DNA of 25,316 bases from Prevotella sp. UBA5379 (GTDB taxonomy: Bacteria > Bacteroidota > Bacteroidia > Bacteroidales > Bacteroidaceae). This document shows, in pieces, positions 14,956 to 23,396 of this stretch. The first letter of the stretch is position 1. Each line of letters begins with the position of its first letter. The position numbers and the translations under genes are program-made. The notes under the pieces were generated by a model, which saw only the letters and a list, made by a program, of their open reading frames with translations, searched no databases and had not been told where the DNA came from. The DNA lies in the NCBI GenBank assembly GCA_002409785.1, contig DHOX01000030.1, positions 1 to 25,316 of the forward strand, read 5' to 3'.

Positions 14956-17900
14956 ATGAAACAAAGCCGCAATAAGATCACGTTACTGGCGGGATTCTGT
15001 TCTTTAGCTTTATTGAGCTTTAGTCCGGCAGTCTACGCAGCAGGGGAAGGATCATTCCCTTCAATCGTGCAACAAAACAAGAAGGTCACTGGGGTCATAT
15101 CAGATGAACAGGGACCTATCATCGGTGCTACCGTAAGGATCAAGGGTGGTTCGACAGGAACGGTGACGGATATAGATGGCCATTATAGTCTTGAGGTCTC
15201 TCCGGGCGAAACTCTGGAGATCTCTTATGTGGGCTATGTGACTCGTCTGATTAAGGTTAATAACCAGTCTGTGATCAACGTAACCTTGAAAGAGGATCAT
15301 CAGAATCTGAATGAGGTGGTGGTCGTCGGATATGGTAGCATGAAGAAGAGTGACATCTCGGGTGCTTCTTCCACCTTGAATGATGATGCTATAAAGAATA
15401 GTATTATCTCGTCTGTTGACCAGTCTTTGCAAGGCCGTGTGGCCGGTATAACAGCCATGCAGACCTCCGGCGCACCGGGATCATCTACCTCCGTCAGGGT
15501 CCGTGGTACAGCTACGTTGAATTCCAATGCTGAACCTCTGTATGTCATCGACGGGGTCATCTTTCAGAGCAATGGTTCTACTGGGTCGAGTCTGGGTTTC
15601 GGTGATGCACTGGGCAATGGACAGATCTCGACGATCTCTCCGTTGTCTACTCTGAACCCGGATGATATTCAGTCGATAGAAATCCTGAAGGATGCTTCGG
15701 CTACTGCTATTTATGGTGCCCAGGGTGCAAATGGCGTTATCCTGATCACGACAAAGAGGGGAAAGGCCGGAAAATCCAAGTTTACCTATGACGGGAGTGT
15801 CGCCTGGAGCCGTCAGGCCAAACGCCTGGATATTATGAACCTCCGTGATTATGCGGGATTCTATAATGATTTTGTCAAGACCGGACAGGCGGATCCGAAT
15901 GATTACTACTCCGATCCTTCCCTGCTGGGAAGGGGTACCAACTGGCAGGACGCAATCTTCCAGACGGCTTTTCAGGACCAGCACCAACTTTCTGCCGAGG
16001 GTGGAAATGACCAGGTGAAATATTTTGTGTCCGGCGGATACCTGAACCAGGAAGGGACAATCATCGGAAGTAACTTTGACCGGCTTTCCTTCCGTTCTAA
16101 TCTGGATGCTAAATTGAAAAGTTGGCTGAGGATGGGATTCAATGCCAGTTTTGCAAATACTCATGACAAACTCCTTCAGGCTGATGGCGATGAGGGGGTC
16201 GTCAACTATTCTCTGACCACGCTTCCTGATATACCTATTTATAATATCGATGGGGGATATTCCTCTATTGTCAGGGAAGGATTTACTAATCCGAACCCTA
16301 TCGCTCTTGCCTTGATGGACGACATCAGACTCCATCGGCAGAAATTGAGCGGCAGCCTGTTCTTTGATATTACTCCGATAAAGCATCTGGTTTATCATGC
16401 CGAGTTTGGCTGGGATTTGAACTGGAGTCAGGGTGATACTTATATGCCTACCGTTGATTTAGGTACCTGGAAACGCTCCAAGAATGAGAGCCGGATCCAG
16501 AAAAATACAGGAACGTACTGGACCATTAAGAACTATGTCACCTATTCAAATACGTTAGGCCTGCATTCTTTCAGCGCAATGGTCGGACAGGAGGCCTGGA
16601 AGAGTCATTGGGATTACATTTCTACTGATAACACAGGACTGCCGTCTGATGCCGTCCATAACCCGTCACTTGGAACGGGTACTCCTCAGATTACTAATGG
16701 ATGGGGGACGACCACGATGGCTTCGTTTTTCGGCCGACTGACCTATAACTATGCTGACCGCTATATGGCTACGGCCACTCTTCGTTTTGACGGAAGTTCC
16801 AACTTCGGTCCAAACAAGCGGTGGGCTTCTTTTCCTTCTTTTGCCGTGGGCTGGCGTTTTACCAATGAGAAGTTTGTCCAGAGTTGGACCAGGAACTGGC
16901 TGAATAATGGCAAGCTTCGTATTGGCTGGGGAGCTACCGGCAATGCCGGTGATAAGGCTTACCGCTGGGGAACGACCATCACCCGTATGCCCTCTTTCCT
17001 GGGCATGGGCTACCGCCCTTCCAATATACCTAATCCGGATGTCAAATGGGAGTCACAGAAACAGTGGAACGTGGGGCTGGATCTTGGTTTCTTCAATGAC
17101 CGTATCGGAATCACTGCCGACTGGTACCGCAAGGAGTCTAAAGATCTGTTGATGCTGTCTCAGTTGCCTTCTTTCATGGGTACTTCCGGCAATGTGTCCT
17201 CGGCTCTGACTGCTCCATACGGAAACTATGGTGATCTGCTGAATACGGGTTTGGAACTTACCTTGAATACTCATCCTGTTGTCGGAAGATTTCAGTGGGA
17301 TTCTAATTTCGAGATCTCCTGGAACAAGAGCACCCTGCAATCCTTGCAAGGCGCAACCAGCACTAATCTGGTGGGTTACGGACAATGGAACGATGTCGTG
17401 AGCGTTACCCGTGTAGGGGGACAACTGTTCGATTTTTACGGTTATGTGACGGATGGGATCTATCAGAACCTGAAAGATCTTCAGACTTCGGCCAAACCTG
17501 AGAAATATCCGGCTGACGGGAAGTTTAACCGGAACAATACGGTGTATGTCGGTGACATCAAATACAAAGATCTCAACGGGGATGGTGTCATTGATGCCAA
17601 GGACCAGACTGATCTGGGGCATGCGCTGCCGAAGTTTACCTGGGGCTGGACAAATACTTTCCGTTATCAGAATTTTGATCTTACCGTTTTCATCAATGGA
17701 TCGGTGGGAGCCAAAGCCCTCAACTACATGAAGATGAAATTGACGGAAATGAATACTACCTGGTCAAACCAGTTGAAAGATGTGCTGAACCGTGCCATAC
17801 TTGAACCGATAGATCCTACGGTTGTCTATACGGACGGAAGTCACTGGTATGATCATGTCGAAAACGTAAAGGTGGCCAATCCGGGGGCAACCATGCCGCG

Positions 17901-18210
17901 CGCCACGCTTTCTGATCCTAACAATAATGACAGGATCAGTGATCGTTACATCGAGAATGCTTCCTATCTGAGAATGAAGAATATCGCCTTGGGTTATACG
18001 TTCCCTAAGAAATGGATTGATCATTTCGGCGTTTCGAATCTAAGAGTGTATTTCAATATCCAGAATCTTTTCACCATTACTCCTTATGACGGGTATGATC
18101 CTGAAATCGGCAGAAGTACGAATGATTCTAATGGATTCTCCTATAATGTGGATGCCGGGAGATACCCCTCACCGATCACCTTTTCTTTTGGTCTTAACCT
18201 AACATTCTAA
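14956..18210 (+). CDS. susC: SusC/RagA family TonB-linked outer-membrane transporter
   Basis: The 1084-residue protein has a signal peptide with likely cleavage at VYA|A29, a carboxypeptidase-regulatory-like beta-sandwich at about 42-114 (TGVISDEQGPIIGATVRI, GTVTDIDGHYSL, SYVGY), a linker with the TonB-box-like EVVVVGYGS, a plug domain (about 120-235; GAPGSSTSVRVRG, PLYVIDGVIF, ILKDASATAIYGAQGANGVI in pieces), and a 22-strand-type barrel ending in FGLNLTF. Length is normal for SusC proteins. It imports oligosaccharides across the outer membrane using TonB energy, with the SusD lipoprotein as its lid. It is the first gene of a five-gene PUL; given the GH26 at the end, the cargo is probably mannooligosaccharides (inference). 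ATG 14956 is the only start that gives a full signal peptide. Confidence 0.97.
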   Translation: MKQSRNKITLLAGFCSLALLSFSPAVYAAGEGSFPSIVQQNKKVTGVISDEQGPIIGATVRIKGGSTGTVTDIDGHYSLEVSPGETLEISYVGYVTRLIKVNNQSVINVTLKEDHQNLNEVVVVGYGSMKKSDISGASSTLNDDAIKNSIISSVDQSLQGRVAGITAMQTSGAPGSSTSVRVRGTATLNSNAEPLYVIDGVIFQSNGSTGSSLGFGDALGNGQISTISPLSTLNPDDIQSIEILKDASATAIYGAQGANGVILITTKRGKAGKSKFTYDGSVAWSRQAKRLDIMNLRDYAGFYNDFVKTGQADPNDYYSDPSLLGRGTNWQDAIFQTAFQDQHQLSAEGGNDQVKYFVSGGYLNQEGTIIGSNFDRLSFRSNLDAKLKSWLRMGFNASFANTHDKLLQADGDEGVVNYSLTTLPDIPIYNIDGGYSSIVREGFTNPNPIALALMDDIRLHRQKLSGSLFFDITPIKHLVYHAEFGWDLNWSQGDTYMPTVDLGTWKRSKNESRIQKNTGTYWTIKNYVTYSNTLGLHSFSAMVGQEAWKSHWDYISTDNTGLPSDAVHNPSLGTGTPQITNGWGTTTMASFFGRLTYNYADRYMATATLRFDGSSNFGPNKRWASFPSFAVGWRFTNEKFVQSWTRNWLNNGKLRIGWGATGNAGDKAYRWGTTITRMPSFLGMGYRPSNIPNPDVKWESQKQWNVGLDLGFFNDRIGITADWYRKESKDLLMLSQLPSFMGTSGNVSSALTAPYGNYGDLLNTGLELTLNTHPVVGRFQWDSNFEISWNKSTLQSLQGATSTNLVGYGQWNDVVSVTRVGGQLFDFYGYVTDGIYQNLKDLQTSAKPEKYPADGKFNRNNTVYVGDIKYKDLNGDGVIDAKDQTDLGHALPKFTWGWTNTFRYQNFDLTVFINGSVGAKALNYMKMKLTEMNTTWSNQLKDVLNRAILEPIDPTVVYTDGSHWYDHVENVKVANPGATMPRATLSDPNNNDRISDRYIENASYLRMKNIALGYTFPKKWIDHFGVSNLRVYFNIQNLFTITPYDGYDPEIGRSTNDSNGFSYNVDAGRYPSPITFSFGLNLTF

Positions 18211-18222
18211 CTCGTATTGATT

Positions 18223-19980
18223 ATGAAATTAAGGGATTTAAAATCTATTGTACTGGCTGTCATCACAGGGGTAAGTTTTACTGCCTGCAATAACTTCCTC
18301 GACCAGCCGGCTACAGATAATTATAATGCAGATAATTTCTATCAGAATGATGCCCAGTGTATTCAGGGGGTCAATTATCTGTACAATTCACCCTGGTATG
18401 ACTTCCAGAGAGGATTCATCAAGGTAGGTGAGGTCCTCTCCGGTAACTATATGTGGCAGAACAGTCCTTATCTTACCTTTACGGTCAACAGTACTGATGA
18501 GGACTTGGTGAATATGAGCTATTCGCTGTGGAATGTCGTTGGCAATACCAACATCGTGTACAATAATCTCAAGAAGGCCAGCGGTCCTTCAGAGGCGGTC
18601 AGAAACCAGTGTATGGGCGAGGCGCTGACATGGAAAGCAATGGCTTATTTCTACCTGGTCCGTACTTTTGGTGCTGTGCCGATCGTACATGATAATTCTG
18701 CTTCTATTGGCAACAAGGAGTACAGCACGATGCGCAGGGTGCAGAAAAGTGACGTCTATGAGTATATCGTCATGACTCTTGAACAGGCGATGAAAGATCT
18801 CCAGGGGGTCAGGACTCCTGATAATGGGCGTATCGATTACTATTCTGCTGAGGCGCTGCTGGCTAAAGTCTATCTGACGAAGAGTGGCGTCAATGCCAAT
18901 GGGAACGGAAAGCGTGACGAGGATGATCTGGCCAAGGCTGCTGCGTATGCCAAGGATGTCATAGATAACTCGGGACGCAGTCTGCTGGCAAACTATTCCG
19001 ACAATTTCCGTCTGGCTGATAATAATAATCCGGAGAGCCTGATTGCCTGGAAATGGGTGGTCAGTAACCTGTGGACCTCTCAGAACACCTTGCAGAGTGA
19101 CCTTGCCCAGGTAGGCTTCGATGAGTATGGAGACTGCTGGGGTGGCTATGACGGCCCTTCCGTAGATCTTCAGGATGCTTTCGGGGTCAGTGCCTTGCAG
19201 AATCCTTCGACACGGTCTGATATAGATTCGCGCCGCAAGGCTACCATGATGATGGCGGGGGATTTCTATGATTATTTCTGGAGGGACAAAACGGACTGTA
19301 AGGGACGTAAGGGGTTCAATTATCTCCAGTTTATCTACGACAAGAACTATGGTGCAGGTGGACCTAATGGAGAACTTCAGAGTCCTACCGGGGCAAATGA
19401 TGTGAAGCATCTTTATGGTGATGATGCTGATCATGTCGCTGGTGTGGGTACCTCTGCCGCACGGATGGCCAGTTCTCTGTCTACGCATATCCTCCGGCTG
19501 AGCGACATCTATCTGGTCTATGCTGAGGCGGTCATCGGCAATAACGGTTCTACGACGGATCCTGGTGCCATTGATGCCTTCTACCAGGTCCGCCATCGGG
19601 CTATCCCCAGCTACAAGCGTCCTGCTTCCATTTCCTGGACGGATGTGTGGAAAGAGCGCCGTCTGGAACTGGCCATGGAAGGTGACCGGTGGTATGATTA
19701 TGTGCGCCGGAGCTATTTTGATATGGATGGAGCAATCAAGGAACTCAAGTCTCAGAGAAGGAACCAGTACTATAACCTGGGGGTGGTCTATAAGCGGTAT
19801 TATGAGAGTGGTATCTGGAGCGTAGACTCGACGGTAACGCGCTATAATACGGATACTCCTGCACCGAATGTGACGGCTTCAAGTTTTACCCTTCCTTTCC
19901 CGCAGAATGATGTGGTCATTGACCCGAGCCTGAATGATCCTCCAATCCATGTAGATGTGCGCAAAACTTATTCTTATTAA
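18223..19980 (+). CDS. susD: SusD/RagB family surface glycan-binding lipoprotein
   Basis: I start at ATG 18223 (585 residues), 12 bases after the susC stop; an in-frame TTG two codons upstream is less likely. The lipoprotein signal ends in FTAC with Cys22, followed by NNFLDQPATDNY, the usual SusD opening. The body is alpha-helical with TPR-like repeats: YLYNSPWYDFQRGF, EALTWKAMAYFYLVRTFGAVP (residues split here) and DYYSAEALLAKVYLT. The C-terminal part has LRLSDIYLVYAEA and WKERRLELAMEGDRWYD, both hallmark SusD motifs. It caps the SusC transporter and binds the glycan at the cell surface. Length is slightly above the family average of about 550. No truncation is seen. Confidence 0.97.
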   Translation: MKLRDLKSIVLAVITGVSFTACNNFLDQPATDNYNADNFYQNDAQCIQGVNYLYNSPWYDFQRGFIKVGEVLSGNYMWQNSPYLTFTVNSTDEDLVNMSYSLWNVVGNTNIVYNNLKKASGPSEAVRNQCMGEALTWKAMAYFYLVRTFGAVPIVHDNSASIGNKEYSTMRRVQKSDVYEYIVMTLEQAMKDLQGVRTPDNGRIDYYSAEALLAKVYLTKSGVNANGNGKRDEDDLAKAAAYAKDVIDNSGRSLLANYSDNFRLADNNNPESLIAWKWVVSNLWTSQNTLQSDLAQVGFDEYGDCWGGYDGPSVDLQDAFGVSALQNPSTRSDIDSRRKATMMMAGDFYDYFWRDKTDCKGRKGFNYLQFIYDKNYGAGGPNGELQSPTGANDVKHLYGDDADHVAGVGTSAARMASSLSTHILRLSDIYLVYAEAVIGNNGSTTDPGAIDAFYQVRHRAIPSYKRPASISWTDVWKERRLELAMEGDRWYDYVRRSYFDMDGAIKELKSQRRNQYYNLGVVYKRYYESGIWSVDSTVTRYNTDTPAPNVTASSFTLPFPQNDVVIDPSLNDPPIHVDVRKTYSY

Positions 19981-19992
19981 TCATCGAGTAAA

Positions 19993-21357
19993 ATGAAAAC
20001 AAGAAATATATATAGATTCACGTACCTGCTTCTGGCTGTGGCCGGAATGGTACTGGCCTCTTGTGAAGATCAGCCGGATAAGTTTAAACTCGCAGGCGGG
20101 TCTCCTGAGGTGGATTATATCCGGGTGGCGGCTGATACGACGACCTATAAGACCGGAGGCACAACGATCGGCTATTCGGATCTGAATGCGACGAAGGCAA
20201 GCATGCAGTCTGTGCTCTGTCTGGTAGGAAACAACCTCAGGAGCATCAAGGAGATGTACTTCAATGACCAGAAGGCGATCCTCAATACCAGTTACATCAC
20301 GGATCATACGCTCTTCGTGGCTGTTCCTAACGAGATCCCGAGTAAGGTGACGGATAAGATCTATATGGTCAATAAGGGTGGGGACACGACGACGTACGAT
20401 TTCCATGTGATCATCCCTGCTCCTGTCGTGAGTTCTCTTTCTTATGAATATGCGCCTGCGGGCACGGACGTCACCCTCACGGGAGACTATTTCGTCAATG
20501 ATCCGAGTACCCCGCTGGCCATCAGTGTAGGCAACAACAAGACGCCGGTCACGCAGATCAAGAGTATCAGCAAGACGTCTGTTACCTTTACCATGCCTGA
20601 GGGTGCTGATGAGGGACCGGTGTCCGTAACTTCTATTTACGGTACGACCAGATCTTCTTTCCATTACAAGGAATCCCGTGGCATGCTGTTCGACTTTGAC
20701 GGTCTGACAGGTCTTGGCAATCATGGGTGGCACAACCGTCCGATCGCTACGGACAGCACGACATCTACGGGAAACTTTATCCAGTTCGGAGACGGTACGG
20801 CTGCAATGCCGGCTGCCGGTGACTGGGATGATGCTGATTTCGCCTTTGAGTACTGGCCGGGGAGCTTTGATACTCCCGTGGACTATCCTGCAGAGGGCAG
20901 GAAGTTGACTTCATTGGTTGATTTCTCTAACTGGAAAAATCTGGCACTTCAGTTTGAAATGTATATTCCTTCTTCTCATCCCTGGTCAGCCGGTGCCATG
21001 CAGATCATCTTTGCGGGTATTGACCGTGTCACTTATGGCAATACCGGAAAGGATGTTGACGGGAATACGGTAGCTGGCCCTAACAACGAATTTATGGAGG
21101 ATGATGTCTTGCCCCGTGCGCTCTATCGTCCCTGGACGGCTACTGGTTCTTATGATACCGGTAACAAATGGGTCACGGTAACCTTGCCACTGGCCACGGA
21201 CTTCATTTATGGATTCAGTGGCATCAGGGCTACTGGCTCATTGAGTCCCAAGGACTTTACGGGTCTTACTATCTTTATTGTCGGGGGAGGAATCAATGGT
21301 ACCGACTGTAAACCGATTATCCGGCTGGATAATATCCGTGTCATTCCTCTGAATTAA
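19993..21357 (+). CDS. Surface glycan-binding lipoprotein with IPT/TIG domains (SGBP-B type)
   Basis: The 454-residue protein has a lipobox LASC (Cys24) followed by the acidic EDQPDK, as expected for surface export. Residues about 36-140 and 142-226 look like two IPT/TIG immunoglobulin-like domains (APAGTDVTLTGDYF and SKTSVTFTMPEGADEGPVSV in the second). Residues about 229-454 form a larger C-terminal binding domain with many aromatic residues (HGWHNRP, FAFEYWPG, SSHPWSAGAM, YRPWTATGS) and the ending RLDNIRVIPLN, like the C-terminal domain of the xyloglucan SGBP-B. It sits third in the operon, 12 bases after susD. Its job is to capture polysaccharide at the surface for the GH26 enzyme and SusCD. 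Ligand specificity cannot be read directly. Confidence 0.85.
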   Translation: MKTRNIYRFTYLLLAVAGMVLASCEDQPDKFKLAGGSPEVDYIRVAADTTTYKTGGTTIGYSDLNATKASMQSVLCLVGNNLRSIKEMYFNDQKAILNTSYITDHTLFVAVPNEIPSKVTDKIYMVNKGGDTTTYDFHVIIPAPVVSSLSYEYAPAGTDVTLTGDYFVNDPSTPLAISVGNNKTPVTQIKSISKTSVTFTMPEGADEGPVSVTSIYGTTRSSFHYKESRGMLFDFDGLTGLGNHGWHNRPIATDSTTSTGNFIQFGDGTAAMPAAGDWDDADFAFEYWPGSFDTPVDYPAEGRKLTSLVDFSNWKNLALQFEMYIPSSHPWSAGAMQIIFAGIDRVTYGNTGKDVDGNTVAGPNNEFMEDDVLPRALYRPWTATGSYDTGNKWVTVTLPLATDFIYGFSGIRATGSLSPKDFTGLTIFIVGGGINGTDCKPIIRLDNIRVIPLN

Positions 21358-21394
21358 TCGAGGGAGAGAAAAGAATCATAAAAATCTGAACTTT

Positions 21395-23377
21395 ATGAAA
21401 ATTAATAGAATAAAGACCTTACTTATCTTTGTGGCCATCGCTTTGGCGGGATTGACCTTTGCCTCCTGTAGTCATGATGACCTCAATACAGACCAGTATA
21501 CCGGGACTAAAATGAATGTTTATGGTCCTAACCCGGTGGCCCGTGGAGGACAACTCCGATTCCTGGGTTCAAACATGAACGATGTCGTGAAGATCACCAT
21601 TCCCGGATCGGGGGATGTGACTGATCTGAAACACGTCAGTGACAAGGAAGTAGATGTGACCGTGCCCCAGAATGCTGAGGTCGGTTATGTGACGCTGACT
21701 TTCAAGGACGGAACCAAGCAGATTTCCAAGACCCAACTGACCTATTCTGAGCCGATCAGCATTGCCAGTATTTCGCCGGAAACAGTGAATCCGGGTGATG
21801 TCATTACGATCAAGGGTGAGTATCTGAACCTTATCCATGCGGTCATCTTCTCGAACAACATCAGTATAGGTGACAGCGCTTTCATTGTTCATTCCCGGAA
21901 TGAGATCCAGATCGCCGTCCCAGAGACGGCTCAGTCCGGACCGGTCATCCTGAGTGATGAGAAAGGTGATCTGCCGCAATGGATATACAGTCAGAAAGAC
22001 CTTGTCGTGAACCTGCCGACGGTGACCGGATTGTCTCCGACCACGATCCTCCCGGGTTCTAAGTTGACCATTAATGGTACTCATCTCGACTGGGTGAAGA
22101 GTGTGACGGTCGGCGGGGTAGCAACAACGGATTTCAGTGTGGCGAAGGATGCGGCAAGCATGACGGTTACCGTTCCGGTAAATGCTCCTTCCGGAGAGGT
22201 CACCCTGGTGGCCAAATCGGGTGTCAGCGTGGATGCCGGGAAGATAGAGACTTTGAATCCGTCAGATCTCAAAGTCAGTCCTGATCCGGTCAAGAACGGA
22301 GCTGTGCTGACCATCACCGGCAAGAACCTTATTAATGTAACTGGCGCGACCTTCCCTCATTCCGATATGGTCTCGCCAGGTGGGGTGACGGCAAATTCGG
22401 TTACCTTTACGGTTCCTTCTACGGCACAAGCTGGTGATATTACACTTGTCCAGTCCAATGGTTCTAAGGTGACGGTGGCTTATTCGCTGGTTGCACCAAC
22501 GGTGAGCAGTTTTGTTCCTGCATCTGTGCCTCAGGGGACGACACTGACGGTCAATGGAACGGATCTGGATCTCGTGGACCAGGTGACGTTTACGGGAATG
22601 GCCGTTCCGACGGCGATCTCTCAGCAATCGGCAACTTCTTTCCAGGTGCTCGTTCCCTCCGGGGCTTTAAGCGGGAAGATGACCCTTAATCTGAAGAATG
22701 GCACTTCTCTGGAGACTCCTGTCATAACGGTCACCGAGCCGCTTGTTCCTACAGTGACCGGCGCGGGTGCGACGGCAAATCCGGGCGGGATGCTGACGAT
22801 TACCGGTGCTCATCTTGATGAGGCCGGGGAATTCTTCCTGGGCGATTATGGCTTGGTGACGGAGAAGGCTGCCGCTGGATCGGCACAGGTGAAAATCCCG
22901 GCAGATATTCCTTACGGGACCTATACGATCAAGTTTATCAACAAGGACGGTAACCTGGAGACTTCGAATGTGCAGGTAGCTGTAACCAGTCCTGAATATA
23001 CGGTGTTCGATACGCCGACGACAATCTCAGGATGGGGTGATCCGAGAATTCATCTGGACCGTACTACACCTACGGATCTCTCGAAGCTGACGATCGTCCC
23101 GGGGGTCTCCAAGATGATGGTCTACTACGATGCGCCTGCCTGGTTTGACCTGCAGTTTAATGATGCTGGCTGGAACTCATACGGAGAGGTAAAGGCAGAT
23201 GCCAGTTCTACGCTGACAGATGGTGCTGCTCCTATAGGAAACAATCAGAAGGTGGCGATCACCATCACCGCAGCTATGCTTAAAGCCTGGAACGTCCAGG
23301 ATGGCTGGTCGAATTACTTTACGATCATTCAGGGTGATGGTGGCGTAACGGTCAATAAAATCACCATTTTACCTTAA
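21395..23377 (+). CDS. Surface lipoprotein with six tandem IPT/TIG domains and a C-terminal glycan-binding-like module
   Basis: The 660-residue protein has a lipobox FASC (Cys25) followed by SHDDLNTD, an acidic surface-export signal. Six IPT/TIG repeats can be counted at about 40-118, 122-207, 208-287, 290-366, 367-447 and 450-531. Each has a PxxVxxGxxLTIxGxxL opening (for example ILPGSKLTINGTHLDWVKSV) and a VPxxAxxGxVTL ending. The last 125 residues differ: from ISGWGDP (545-550) to NKITILP they form a Trp-rich beta-sandwich-like module (AWFDLQFNDAGW, AWNVQDGWSNY). Six stalk-like domains would hold this module away from the membrane. It is probably the second surface glycan-binding protein of the PUL, between the SGBP and GH26 genes, 37 bases after the former. 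No enzyme motif is seen. Confidence 0.85.
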   Translation: MKINRIKTLLIFVAIALAGLTFASCSHDDLNTDQYTGTKMNVYGPNPVARGGQLRFLGSNMNDVVKITIPGSGDVTDLKHVSDKEVDVTVPQNAEVGYVTLTFKDGTKQISKTQLTYSEPISIASISPETVNPGDVITIKGEYLNLIHAVIFSNNISIGDSAFIVHSRNEIQIAVPETAQSGPVILSDEKGDLPQWIYSQKDLVVNLPTVTGLSPTTILPGSKLTINGTHLDWVKSVTVGGVATTDFSVAKDAASMTVTVPVNAPSGEVTLVAKSGVSVDAGKIETLNPSDLKVSPDPVKNGAVLTITGKNLINVTGATFPHSDMVSPGGVTANSVTFTVPSTAQAGDITLVQSNGSKVTVAYSLVAPTVSSFVPASVPQGTTLTVNGTDLDLVDQVTFTGMAVPTAISQQSATSFQVLVPSGALSGKMTLNLKNGTSLETPVITVTEPLVPTVTGAGATANPGGMLTITGAHLDEAGEFFLGDYGLVTEKAAAGSAQVKIPADIPYGTYTIKFINKDGNLETSNVQVAVTSPEYTVFDTPTTISGWGDPRIHLDRTTPTDLSKLTIVPGVSKMMVYYDAPAWFDLQFNDAGWNSYGEVKADASSTLTDGAAPIGNNQKVAITITAAMLKAWNVQDGWSNYFTIIQGDGGVTVNKITILP

Positions 23378-23396
23378 TATTTAAGTTTTTTCAATT

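Noticed and set aside
15481..16398. 305-codon open frame on the minus strand
   Set aside because: It is antisense inside the susC homologue, has no family motif, and its translation is typical of a reverse-frame artefact.
18589..19596. 335-codon open frame on the minus strand
   Set aside because: It lies wholly within the susD homologue in antisense, has low-complexity Ile/Arg-rich translation and no recognisable domain; it is a product of codon bias in the real gene.
19981..20733. 250-codon Arg-rich open frame on the minus strand
   Set aside because: It is antisense to the SGBP gene, with an arginine-rich translation lacking any motif.
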